Position numbers and translations under genes: made by a program
Part shown: positions 45,540-53,464 of the stretch, piece after piece
Layout of the letters: each line of letters begins with the position of its first letter
How positions within the stretch are numbered: position 1 is the stretch's first letter
Assembly: GCA_036337015.1 (NCBI GenBank)
Contig: JAYZEZ010000007.1
Coordinates: forward strand, 372,001-436,000
Reading direction: 5' to 3'
DNA: 64,000 nucleotides
From: Casp-alpha2 sp036337015
GTDB taxonomy: Bacteria > Pseudomonadota > Alphaproteobacteria > Rhodospirillales > Casp-alpha2
The notes under the pieces: generated by a model
Databases searched by the model: none
What the model saw: the letters and a program-made list of their open reading frames with translations, nothing else
Told to the model about the DNA's origin: nothing

Positions 45540-45734
45540 CTAATGACAGGGAAATGCAAGTGAGTGACGCACGTCATGAGATGCATTATGAGCAACGGAT
45601 GTTTGAACAAATCCAGCACCATAAAGAAGCACGAAGCCTAGCAAAAAGGCACTAGCTAGCTGCAAAGGTTTTGAAGATGCCAAAGATTCAGAATCTGCTT
45701 GTAAAACAGCTTCTTGTGAAGATTCATTATTCAT
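45540..45734 (-). CDS. cbtB: CbtB, small subunit of the proposed cobalt transporter
   Basis: 64 residues with one transmembrane helix (about 26-46) and a C-terminal metal-binding-like tail with His49, His53, His57, Cys63 and His64 (AHNASHDVRHSLAFPCH). This is the CbtB signature. CbtA/CbtB are predicted cobalt uptake proteins, usually controlled by cobalamin riboswitches; I see no riboswitch here. It follows the ABC permease gene by about 60 bases on the same strand, in a locus encoding a cobalt hydrolase, so cobalt supply to that enzyme is a reasonable role. Confidence 0.85.
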   Translation of the reverse strand: MNNESSQEAVLQADSESLASSKPLQLASAFLLGFVLLYGAGFVQTSVAHNASHDVRHSLAFPCH

Positions 45735-45796
45735 AGTGTTTACTCCTAAAAAAGTTTAACAACGAAACATAAATTCAATACGTAATACCAAAAAGT

Positions 45797-46618
45797 CTAA
45801 TCATCATCAGAGCGATGCCAACCAAAGGTTTTGATCATTAATACGCATGTGCTATCTAGCACATAGCCAAATATTCCAATAATCAATACCATTGCTGAAA
45901 GATGATCATATGAGAGAGTTTCTCGAGCATCTGCAATGGAATAACCAAGTCCAGACGTCACCCCAAGAAATTCAGCTGGCACAAGTACAATCCACGCAAC
46001 ACCAAGAGCAAGGCGAATTCCAGTCAAAATATCAAAAGCTATTGCCGGCAAGATAATTTGAGTCAGCATATGCCAGGGTTTAGCACCTAAGTTGCGCGCA
46101 ACTTTAAACCAGGCCGGGTCTACTTTTGCCAGCCCTGCAGCTGTTGCAAACACTACAGGCCAAACAGCAGCAATAGATAGAAGAAATATGATCGCCTGGT
46201 TCCAAGTTACAAATACAATAACAGCAATTGGCTCCCAAGAAAGCGGGCTAATCATTCGCAATAATTGAAAAGGCGAATTACTTAACTCACGAAATGCTTT
46301 ACTACGGCCAACAAGAATACCAATTGGGATTCCGCAACCGATAGCAATGAATAGAGCCATAAACAAGCGGTAACTGCTAGTTGAAATAGCAGCTTGTATT
46401 GTCCCATCTCCCCAAAGAACAGGAAAAGCTTTAAATGTAGAAACGGGGCCAAATCCAGCAAAGTGTGTTGTGTCTGGATTTATGTAGATAAGATAGCCCC
46501 CCAACCACCATAAAATTAGTAGAATCAATAAGCCTGTAACAAAATTAAACAGGCTCCGCCCTAAACCAGTTAGGGCAGAGTCCGTTTGTATTCCAGCTGT
46601 TACTGTAGCGTTGGTCAA
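45797..46618 (-). CDS. ABC importer permease, nitrate/taurine/cyanate (NrtB/TauC) type
   Basis: 273 residues with six membrane helices and the EAA-type loop ARNLGAKPWHMLTQIILPAI. It has the family ending LGYSIADARETLSYDHLSAMVLIIGIFGYVLD (about 225-256). It belongs to the BPD_transp_1 group for nitrate, sulfonates, bicarbonate or cyanate. It overlaps the binding-protein gene by 4 bases. Given the downstream hydrolase genes, thiocyanate, cyanate or a nitrile is the likely cargo. Confidence 0.88.
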   Translation of the reverse strand: MTNATVTAGIQTDSALTGLGRSLFNFVTGLLILLILWWLGGYLIYINPDTTHFAGFGPVSTFKAFPVLWGDGTIQAAISTSSYRLFMALFIAIGCGIPIGILVGRSKAFRELSNSPFQLLRMISPLSWEPIAVIVFVTWNQAIIFLLSIAAVWPVVFATAAGLAKVDPAWFKVARNLGAKPWHMLTQIILPAIAFDILTGIRLALGVAWIVLVPAEFLGVTSGLGYSIADARETLSYDHLSAMVLIIGIFGYVLDSTCVLMIKTFGWHRSDDD

Positions 46619-47895
46619 AGTTCAAATACTTCCGTACGAGTGAAGGGATCCCCAGTCTTTGGAACACTAACATCATTCATCCACTTAGGATTAGCATTCA
46701 AAGCCTGTCGAACATGATCATAATTAACCAGATCTTCATTCACTTTGTCAGCACTTAAATTGTTAAGGAAAGTTGCATTACCGGTAAGCACTGTATCCTT
46801 AAGATCGTTCACAACAAGTTCTGTTGCTGACTTATACGGCCAACCCTGAAAATTGATTCTATCCATGCCCCATTCAGGGTGGTGAATTGCCTTCGGATTG
46901 TTGTAATATGCAGGATCATAGAACATCATTGCACGCTTGATAACTTCTTTTGGGAAAGGAAGATATTTTTTGCCATCACGCGACAACAATTCCGCCATCG
47001 ACTCCCTATTTTCTGCAAGATGGATTTGCGCTTCAATAATAGCATTATGAACACCTTGAGCCCATGCTGCACGATCTGGATCCATTGCATCTTTCTCATG
47101 CATAACAACAACGCAACACGGATGACCTTTCCATACATCACCAGTAAACCGAAGGACCTTACCTCCAGCCTTAAGCTCGCCTAGTGCATTAAACGGTTCT
47201 GCCACGCAATAGCCGTCAATTGTTCCAGCTGCAAGTGCCGGCGGCATAGCCGGTGGTGGCAATACAAGATAATTACACTCATCCTTTGCAAGTTTTGCCG
47301 TTTGGGGCCTAATAACTGGCTTAATACCAGCAGCTTTCATAATTCTTTGAGAGACAATATTGTGGATTGAATACCAATACGGTACTGCAAATTGTTTGCC
47401 TCCAAAGTCTTTAGGAGAACTTATTCCACTATTTTTACCAACAAGAATTGCCGAGCCATTCGTATGGTCCCAAGCGGTAATCTTAATTGGAAATTTATTG
47501 TTATAACGCATCCAAATCGGAATTGGGATTAGCATATGGGTTAAATTGAAACGATGAGAGGCAAACCCTTCAACAAGTGGCGACCAACCACGAATCAGCG
47601 TTGGGCGAACAGATGGAATGCCGTGTTTTTTAAAAAGCCCCAATTCATGAGCTATGAGAAGTGCCGCAGCATCTGTAATAGGGATATATCCAATACGAAC
47701 TGTTGGATCCCAATTTTTTTCCTTTGCAAAAGTAACAGATGGCATTGCGCTTCCCAAAGCGGCAAGGCCTCCCATTTCGAGCATTTCACGACGATTAACT
47801 CCACTTCCTAAAATACCCTTAAACCTTGGATCATACTCTACAACGAGATCCGGATCATGGATACCGTCGCCGTGCTGTTTATAGATTTTCTTCAT
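46615..47895 (-). CDS. ABC importer binding protein, NrtA/CmpA/TauA type, with Tat-like signal
   Basis: 426 residues. After an unusual 33-residue N-terminal extension there is a twin-arginine-like signal (NRREMLEMGGLAALGS, Arg35-Arg36), implying export in folded form. The mature part starts WDPTVRIGYIPITDAAALLIAHELG and continues with the family features GWSPLVEGFASHRFN and the GTIDGYCVAEPFNALGE segment. It is close in type to nitrate/bicarbonate/cyanate binding proteins. It has a strong GGAAGGAA ribosome site and comes second in the order ATPase, binding protein, permease, cbtB. Confidence 0.87.
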   Translation of the reverse strand: MKKIYKQHGDGIHDPDLVVEYDPRFKGILGSGVNRREMLEMGGLAALGSAMPSVTFAKEKNWDPTVRIGYIPITDAAALLIAHELGLFKKHGIPSVRPTLIRGWSPLVEGFASHRFNLTHMLIPIPIWMRYNNKFPIKITAWDHTNGSAILVGKNSGISSPKDFGGKQFAVPYWYSIHNIVSQRIMKAAGIKPVIRPQTAKLAKDECNYLVLPPPAMPPALAAGTIDGYCVAEPFNALGELKAGGKVLRFTGDVWKGHPCCVVVMHEKDAMDPDRAAWAQGVHNAIIEAQIHLAENRESMAELLSRDGKKYLPFPKEVIKRAMMFYDPAYYNNPKAIHHPEWGMDRINFQGWPYKSATELVVNDLKDTVLTGNATFLNNLSADKVNEDLVNYDHVRQALNANPKWMNDVSVPKTGDPFTRTEVFEL

Positions 47896-47941
47896 ATTAT
47901 CGTTCCTTCCTCAATTGATGTTAGAACGTTGGATTAAAAAA

Positions 47942-48778
47942 TTAGCTCGCAATTGACTTAATATTTGATGCTGAGCCCCCGTCTTCTTTAGAAACTTCTT
48001 CGTAAACCTCTTCAGAACCTGAATGAGAAGCATCATGAAATATCTGCATCAAATGCGAACGCATCTTTTGAACACTAGGGTCCTGTCTTTCTCTTGGATC
48101 GTTGATATCAATCGGCAGGTCATGAATTATTTGACCCGGTGACCCAGCCATAACCAGCGCACGATCGGCCATTAAGACCGCTTCGTCGATATCATGGGTC
48201 ACCATTAAAACATTGAAACCTTGTTTTTTTGCAATTGAGCGCACATCTTTTTGCAAACTTGCTCGGGTAAAAGCGTCTAGAGCGGAAAATGGTTCATCAA
48301 GCAACAGCAATTCTGGTTCCATAACCAAAGATCGGGCAAGCGCAACACGTTGCTGCTGACCACCGGATAGATCTTGAACATTATTATTTGCAAAATCTTC
48401 AAGACTTACAAGCTTAAGCGCTTCCATTACTCGCTCATGTTTTTCTTTCTTAGGCCAATTTGCAAAATGAAGACCAATCCCGGCATTATGAGTTACCGTC
48501 ATCCAGGGGAAAAGGTGCGGAGCCTGAAACATCATCACCCAACGTGGGGAAGGTTTTGTTATATTTTCACCATTTAATTGAACTATTCCACTTGTTTGGT
48601 TCAGCAATCCAGCTGTTATTTGCAAAAGCGTGGACTTACCGCAACCAGATCTGCCAATAATAATAAGTGACTCACCTGGTTTAGCTTCAATATCAACCAT
48701 ATCGAAAGTAAGAGGACTCTTAGAAGAATAACGGTGAGAGAGTCTCTTTATCTTAATGTTAACGCCACGTGTTGCCAT
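47942..48778 (-). CDS. ABC importer ATPase, NrtD/TauB/SsuB type
   Basis: 278 residues: Walker A GRSGCGKST, signature LSGGQQQRVALARS, Walker B LLLLDEPFSALDA and the switch His in MVTHDIDEA. A roughly 45-residue acidic, Ser-rich tail follows the ATPase domain. It energises uptake with the two genes below it. It lies 135 bases after the P15K-like gene on the same strand, probably part of the same transcription unit as the hydrolase. Confidence 0.9.
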   Translation of the reverse strand: MATRGVNIKIKRLSHRYSSKSPLTFDMVDIEAKPGESLIIIGRSGCGKSTLLQITAGLLNQTSGIVQLNGENITKPSPRWVMMFQAPHLFPWMTVTHNAGIGLHFANWPKKEKHERVMEALKLVSLEDFANNNVQDLSGGQQQRVALARSLVMEPELLLLDEPFSALDAFTRASLQKDVRSIAKKQGFNVLMVTHDIDEAVLMADRALVMAGSPGQIIHDLPIDINDPRERQDPSVQKMRSHLMQIFHDASHSGSEEVYEEVSKEDGGSASNIKSIAS

Positions 48779-48913
48779 TAATCAAACCTTATAAAAAAAT
48801 CAAACAATCGGACCTTGGTTAAATATCATTTAAACCCCAACACGTTCTTCTTTTGCATAGAAATATTCATAAATTTTATCTTTAAAATGCTATTATTTTC
48901 AACAACCATTAAT

Positions 48914-49309
48914 TCAAGCCATATTTAAACGTTTCTCAACCAATTTCATCTTCTTAGCAAGGTCATTTTCATCCAAAAGGCCACGTCTTATCATTGAATG
49001 CGCTAAAGCCAGCAGTTGCCGCTCTGGAAAAGGGAGATCAGAATATAAGTCCTTAGAAAACTCATCCTCCTCCCAGCGACGTTCAATCCCAGGAATCCCA
49101 CAAGACACTTCATCTAAAACATCACAAGTCGCTTCAAGAGTTACCTTCCAAGGGGGGTCAGGATTTTCCACCCCATATTGTACGCATAAATCCTCCCAGA
49201 CCCGACCTTCCTTCTTAACTTTATCAAGAAGTGGTATTGGGCTCGGATCCAAATTACGATCAGACATTTCCTGATCGAGAGTGACTTTTTCTGGATTTAC
49301 TTCGATCAT
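48914..49309 (-). CDS. P15K-like activator/accessory protein of cobalt thiocyanate hydrolase
   Basis: 131 residues with no metal motif. The C-terminal half (DLPFPERQLLALAHSMIRRGLLDENDLAKKM in parts, about 92-122) resembles the N-terminal helical region of nitrile hydratase beta subunits, as do the small Co-type NHase activators and P15K of Thiobacillus thioparus. P15K-type proteins deliver or permit cobalt insertion into the alpha/gamma subunit. It lies 12 bases after scnC, the position expected for such an activator. Assignment rests on size, position and this partial similarity. Confidence 0.72.
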   Translation of the reverse strand: MIEVNPEKVTLDQEMSDRNLDPSPIPLLDKVKKEGRVWEDLCVQYGVENPDPPWKVTLEATCDVLDEVSCGIPGIERRWEEDEFSKDLYSDLPFPERQLLALAHSMIRRGLLDENDLAKKMKLVEKRLNMA

Positions 49310-49321
49310 AAAATAACTCGC

Positions 49322-50023
49322 TTAGTGACCATAAGGATTAATTGCCGGATGAATTGGACGCACATCATTTGATGTTTTTCCAGGCCTTGGTATTGCCGTT
49401 CCAATCAAGCAATCACGGGTTACTATCTCAGCAAGCTGATCCTCGCTCCAGCCCTCTGTGCCTTCAGGACGAACAGGTAACACTATAAAACGAGACTTTT
49501 GGTTTGAATCTTCAACCCTAACCTCTACATCCTCAGGAATTTGCAAACCAAACTCTGAGAGCACCTGTCGAGGCCAACGGACAAGTCGGCGACGATAATT
49601 AGGAGTTCTGTACCATTCCGGCGACTGACCAAGAATTGGACGTGGATAGCAAGAACACAAAGTACATACAACCACGTGTTTCAACTTAGGTGTATCTTCA
49701 AGAACGCGAAGGTTGCAATAATCACTTGGAGTGCCAAACTTAGTTGGCATAGTATTAATCCAATCTATCCCAACTTCCAAGCTGGCTTTGACACCATCAG
49801 CAACTGCAAGTTTTTTGAACTCAGGGTCCAACCAAGCTTTTGCAACAAGACGGCCTGCTGGAAGGGGGCCCAGTGTATGCATATAATCGGTCCAGGTCTG
49901 ATGATCTTCAGCAGTGAACAATCCCTTTTCTATAGCAAGCTCACGAACAGCTATTTCGAGAATCTCAAATTCACTGACCTCATCAACCATTGGCGCTGCA
50001 TCATGTTTATGCTTTTTTGCCAT
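49322..50023 (-). CDS. scnC: Thiocyanate hydrolase gamma subunit-like (Co-type nitrile hydratase alpha family)
   Basis: 233 residues. The metal-claw motif V-C-T-L-C-S-C is at Cys120-Cys123-Ser124-Cys125. The Thr marks the cobalt type (iron types have Ser there). The next segment YPRPILGQSPEWYRTPNYRRR is typical of both nitrile hydratase alpha and thiocyanate hydrolase gamma. The claw cysteines are expected to be oxidised to sulfenic and sulfinic acids. With the two split beta-like genes just upstream, thiocyanate hydrolase (SCN- to carbonyl sulfide and ammonia) is the best reading. A three-subunit nitrile hydratase is the alternative. Confidence 0.85.
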   Translation of the reverse strand: MAKKHKHDAAPMVDEVSEFEILEIAVRELAIEKGLFTAEDHQTWTDYMHTLGPLPAGRLVAKAWLDPEFKKLAVADGVKASLEVGIDWINTMPTKFGTPSDYCNLRVLEDTPKLKHVVVCTLCSCYPRPILGQSPEWYRTPNYRRRLVRWPRQVLSEFGLQIPEDVEVRVEDSNQKSRFIVLPVRPEGTEGWSEDQLAEIVTRDCLIGTAIPRPGKTSNDVRPIHPAINPYGH

Positions 50024-50060
50024 ATTTTTCTCTCCTTAAAATTTTAATTCGTTATTAAGG

Positions 50061-50429
50061 CTAAGCCAATTCAAGCCAGCGTTCGGGCAACTCTGTCTCT
50101 AAAGTATCGCTCGCAAACGCATCGGGATAATCATCCCAAAGGTCTTTCTGCTTAAAAACCAGACTGTAAAACCATTCAACGTTTTCACAATTATCCCAAG
50201 CCTCATCTTCTGGTGCCGGACTTTCGTAAACCAACTCTACAACTGTAGCTTGCGCACCTCGCGTGTAAACTTGACAGCGGTTGTAAAAAATATCAGGCAG
50301 ATCCTTAACCCGTACCGTGTCTCCAACCTTAAATTTAGCCTTACCCCCCTCACCCTTAAAACATTGGGGGTCACCTATACCAGTGGCTTTTTTGACATGA
50401 TGCTCCCTATCATAAACCGGTTTACTCAT
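50061..50429 (-). CDS. scnA: Thiocyanate hydrolase alpha subunit-like (C-terminal half of nitrile hydratase beta)
   Basis: 122 residues with the SH3-like barrel of the NHase beta C-terminal domain: KFKVGDTVRVKDLP, then FYNRCQVYTRGAQATVVEL and the ending VEWFYSLVFKQKDLW (each seen in order). The size matches the small alpha subunit of Thiobacillus thioparus thiocyanate hydrolase. The start overlaps the preceding gene by 8 bases, so it is translationally coupled and probably made in equal amounts. Confidence 0.83.
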   Translation of the reverse strand: MSKPVYDREHHVKKATGIGDPQCFKGEGGKAKFKVGDTVRVKDLPDIFYNRCQVYTRGAQATVVELVYESPAPEDEAWDNCENVEWFYSLVFKQKDLWDDYPDAFASDTLETELPERWLELA

Positions 50430-50853
50430 AGCGTTTTTTTACCTCCGCGATCTTGTCAGATAATTCACTACCAGTGACGTACTGCTTATCAACCAGAATT
50501 CTGGCAGCAGTCAGCAACCACCTTCCATAATAAGGCAAACCTAAATACTGAGTTTGACCTACATCGACATTTTGCCGACGACGTCGTTCTTCAGCATTCC
50601 ATACACCTCGCCAAGCCAGGACTTCACAAGTAACAAAAGTATTGTGCTCCCAGAGCTCTTCCTCTTTCTCTTCCCACGTAATTGGCGTATCCGGTTCTCC
50701 ACCAACATCATGTGACATTCTCGTATATGCTCTATAGTGAGCGTTATCAACGAGATCCGGATAAGGCGCATGTTGCGGTTGATGTATAGATGGCTGTAGA
50801 TGTCCAACGATATCTAGATGTCTAAATACTTTATCTCTTGTAGTCGATGACAT
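50422..50853 (-). CDS. scnB: Thiocyanate hydrolase beta subunit-like (N-terminal half of nitrile hydratase beta)
   Basis: 143 residues resembling the helical N-terminal half of NHase beta, with WEHNTFVTCEVLAWRGVWNAEERRR and LGLPYYGRWLLTAARILVDKQYVTGSEL (in parts). The gene order beta, alpha, gamma, activator is that of the Thiobacillus thioparus scn cluster as I recall it. It is the first gene of the operon, divergent from a CynR-like regulator with a 213-base control region. Confidence 0.82.
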   Translation of the reverse strand: MSSTTRDKVFRHLDIVGHLQPSIHQPQHAPYPDLVDNAHYRAYTRMSHDVGGEPDTPITWEEKEEELWEHNTFVTCEVLAWRGVWNAEERRRRQNVDVGQTQYLGLPYYGRWLLTAARILVDKQYVTGSELSDKIAEVKKRYE

Positions 50854-50978
50854 AACTAAACGATACTCCTATTGCTTGACAGATATTAAATAATAGCTAT
50901 CGCATAATATTAAGCACTATTTTGGCGACTAAAGCGCCCTATTATTGGAAGCTGTTACACCCCCCCAAAATAACTTGT

Positions 50979-50994
50979 GGTCATTTTATTGACC
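50979..50994. promoter_or_regulatory. Candidate LysR-type operator (GGTCA-N6-TGACC dyad)
   Basis: A perfect 5+5 inverted repeat with a 6-base AT-rich spacer (50979-50983 and 50990-50994) lies between the divergent scnB and cynR-like genes, about 73 bases before the regulator start and about 126 bases before scnB. Dyads of this size in LysR-controlled divergent regions are typical recognition sites. The assignment to this regulator is inferred from position. Confidence 0.45.
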
Positions 50995-51066
50995 TTGAAA
51001 AAACCATAGAGCAAGATACACTATTAGTCTAAAACTTTTTTTTTATAAATCCCATAGAGATTTCCT

Positions 51067-51990
51067 ATGCAAAGAAAAGAAATTTTTCCGCGTTCACTAC
51101 AATATTTACTTGCTATCGCGGAAAACAACAGCTTTACGCGCGCAGCCGAAGTTTTAAGGGTTTCTCAACCCACCCTATCTCAACAAATAAAACAACTAGA
51201 AACAACCTTGCAAACAACACTTCTTGATAGGTCGGGAAGAAAGGTGAGGTTAACGGATGCTGGAGAGACGTATCTACACCATGCTATTAAAGCTCGTGAA
51301 ATGCTAGATTCAGGAAAGAGGGCTATTAATGATGTTGAAGATCTTAGCAGAGGCTCCCTTCGTGTAGGATGGACGCCTATTACAGATTACCTGACCTGTT
51401 CACTATTAGAAGAATTTAGCAGAGATTATCCAGGCATTACCTTGAAAACCTTCGAAATGCCCCAAGACGATATTGATTTAGCCGTTGCAGAAGATAAGAT
51501 TGACTTTGGAATTACTTTTGGAAAAAAAATTTATAATGAAGCACAAGCATCTGAAACAAAAGTTGAAACCCTTTTTCAAGACACACTGTCGCTTGCAGTA
51601 GGAGATTTACACCCCTTAGCCAAAGAGTCTAAAAAAGTATCCATAAAGTCAATTGAGGATGAAAAACTTGCCTTATTAAATTCAGACTTTGCACTACGAG
51701 TTATGACCGACAGTTATTTCTATGAAAACAAAGTCGAGCCAAAAGTTGCAATGGAAGCCAATTCGTTGAACGTAATAATTCAATTTATCCAAGGGGGAAT
51801 AATTGCAACTATCCTGCCCAAAACAATTGTCGACAGCCAAGTTGGACTAAATCCGGTTATATTATCACCCAAGCTACCGACTAAAGCTATCACGCTTTCC
51901 TACCGCAGAGAAGGTTACACAAGCCCTGCTTGCAGAGCCTTCAAAGATTTAGCCTCAAAATGGGCTTCGCCAAATAATAAAATATCTTAG
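51067..51990 (+). CDS. CynR-like LysR-family regulator
   Basis: 307 residues. The N-terminal DNA-binding domain (SLQYLLAIAENNSFTRAAEVL, SQPTLSQQIKQLE) and the linker GKRAINDVEDLSRGSLRVG closely follow E. coli CynR. So do DEKLALLNSDFALR and EANSLNVIIQFI in the effector domain. CynR activates cyanate genes in response to cyanate. Here the divergent target is the thiocyanate-hydrolase-like operon plus its importer, so the inducer is probably thiocyanate, cyanate or a related pseudohalide. The gene begins at ATG 51067. Confidence 0.88.
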   Translation: MQRKEIFPRSLQYLLAIAENNSFTRAAEVLRVSQPTLSQQIKQLETTLQTTLLDRSGRKVRLTDAGETYLHHAIKAREMLDSGKRAINDVEDLSRGSLRVGWTPITDYLTCSLLEEFSRDYPGITLKTFEMPQDDIDLAVAEDKIDFGITFGKKIYNEAQASETKVETLFQDTLSLAVGDLHPLAKESKKVSIKSIEDEKLALLNSDFALRVMTDSYFYENKVEPKVAMEANSLNVIIQFIQGGIIATILPKTIVDSQVGLNPVILSPKLPTKAITLSYRREGYTSPACRAFKDLASKWASPNNKIS

Positions 51991-52098
51991 CAAGATTGAA
52001 AAATTAGGCTTTATCAAAAGATAAAATAAATTCTTAATTGTAAATTGTTTTGCTGTTAAACCTATTACTAACCATAAAATGTATAAGTAAATTTTTAA

Positions 52099-52413
52099 AT
52101 GCAGAATATTGAGCAAAAGTTGAATTTTTTCTTTAAGCAAGTAGCTAAAAAAGATGAAAGCCTATTAAAACATTTGAAAAAAAATTTTAACTTAACAGAC
52201 AAATGCTGGCATTTTACATTGCCAAATTTACATCTTTTCCTTCAGAATCAAGATGATGTTTTTAAAAAAATAGATTACAAGAAATTTAGAAAATTGATTT
52301 TTAATAGTCATATAAATAAAACAGTTAAATTATATGGAGCCGAAGTCACCATTAAAGAAAACAAAGCAAAGGTTGATGCTTCTAGTTACAATCTTACTTG
52401 GAGAAAGAATTAG
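52099..52413 (+). CDS. Small Lys-rich protein of unknown function
   Basis: 104 residues, rich in Lys, Asn and Phe, with no motif I recognise, no signal peptide and no membrane segment. A loose pattern of alternating helices and a final beta-like segment (TVKLYGAEVTIKENKAKV) suggests a folded protein. No clear ribosome site precedes the ATG. It lies 108 bases after the regulator and 52 bases before cobD on the same strand. It may be real or spurious. Confidence 0.4.
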   Translation: MQNIEQKLNFFFKQVAKKDESLLKHLKKNFNLTDKCWHFTLPNLHLFLQNQDDVFKKIDYKKFRKLIFNSHINKTVKLYGAEVTIKENKAKVDASSYNLTWRKN

Positions 52414-52465
52414 CGATGAATTCCATTTATGTAGCTAGGCTGCAAACTCGATTGCCTTAAACCTT

Positions 52466-53464
52466 ATGCTGATTTTCAATATGACTGCTGATGGTGGGTT
52501 TGATCCACTTGCACTTTTATTGTTAGCGCTGATAGTTGAAGCCTACATAGGAGAGGCTAGATTTGTTTTTAGCAAAGTACGTCATCCAATCAAAATCATT
52601 GGTGATATCATTAATTTTTTTGACATCAAGCTTAACCGCGAAGACCGGTCTGAGGTAGATAGAGTCTTAAGAGGTGGACTCGTTGTATTTATCATCGTCA
52701 ATATAGCTATTTTTATTGGCTGGCTCATAGCGTGGCTAAGCCTAAATCACCCACTAGGATGGATAATTGAATTTTTTGGACTTGTTACGCTAATTTCTGC
52801 CAGAAGTTTATATGATCACGTTAGCGCCGTTGCCAAGGGACTTCGCAAAAGCGTGGAATTAGGGCGGCGCGAAATAGGCCATATAGTTGGCCGAGATCCA
52901 AACCAACTAAATGAACATGGGATTGCCCGTGCAAGCATAGAATCGCTTGCAGAAAATTTTGGGGACGGTGTTATCGCACCCAGCTTCTGGTATGCACTTT
53001 TTGGATTCCCCGGCATTCTAGTCTATAAGGCAGTAAATACATTAGATTCTATGATCGGATACCGCACAAAACGTTATCGAGCCTTTGGGATGGTGGCTGC
53101 TCGTCTTGATGATATCCTTAACCTTATTCCAGCACGCTTAGCAGGATTATTCATTGTTATCGCCAGCGCTTTTGCGCCAACAGCAAAGCCGATTCAATCA
53201 ATAAAAATAATGTTGCGCGATTCACGCAATCATCAATCACCTAATGCAGGTTGGCCAGAAGGAGCAATGGCAGGTGCGCTAGGCCTATCGCTAGCAGGAC
53301 CACGCCATTACAAACACCAAACTGTTAATGACCCTTGGATTGGAGACGGTAAAACAAATGCGAACGCCAAGGATATAGGTAGAGCACTCTACCTATATTC
53401 TGTAGCATGCCTTATCAACGCAATGTGGATTTCCGCATTTGCTATCTTAAGGTTCAGCGTTTAG
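52466..53464 (+). CDS. cobD: Adenosylcobinamide-phosphate synthase
   Basis: 332 residues with several membrane helices (about 14-30, 72-92, 95-112, 205-222, 308-328). CobD/CbiB motifs are SLAENFGDGVIAPSFWYALFG, KAVNTLDSMIGYRTKRYRAFG and PNAGWPEGAMAGALGLSLAGP (in parts). It attaches aminopropanol or its phosphate to cobyric acid. An ATG five codons later is an alternative start; neither has an obvious ribosome site. It converges with cobQ, overlapping by 11 bases. Confidence 0.93.
   Translation: MLIFNMTADGGFDPLALLLLALIVEAYIGEARFVFSKVRHPIKIIGDIINFFDIKLNREDRSEVDRVLRGGLVVFIIVNIAIFIGWLIAWLSLNHPLGWIIEFFGLVTLISARSLYDHVSAVAKGLRKSVELGRREIGHIVGRDPNQLNEHGIARASIESLAENFGDGVIAPSFWYALFGFPGILVYKAVNTLDSMIGYRTKRYRAFGMVAARLDDILNLIPARLAGLFIVIASAFAPTAKPIQSIKIMLRDSRNHQSPNAGWPEGAMAGALGLSLAGPRHYKHQTVNDPWIGDGKTNANAKDIGRALYLYSVACLINAMWISAFAILRFSV

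Noticed and set aside
45353..45655. Plus-strand open frame of 100 codons opposite cbtB
   Set aside because: Its second half is the antisense of cbtB, which has clear family residues, and its product has no recognisable fold or ribosome site.
49322..50853. Ordinary nitrile hydratase
   Set aside because: The beta part is split into two genes and the helper is P15K-like, which fits thiocyanate hydrolase better; nitrile hydratase stays as an alternative, not the main call.
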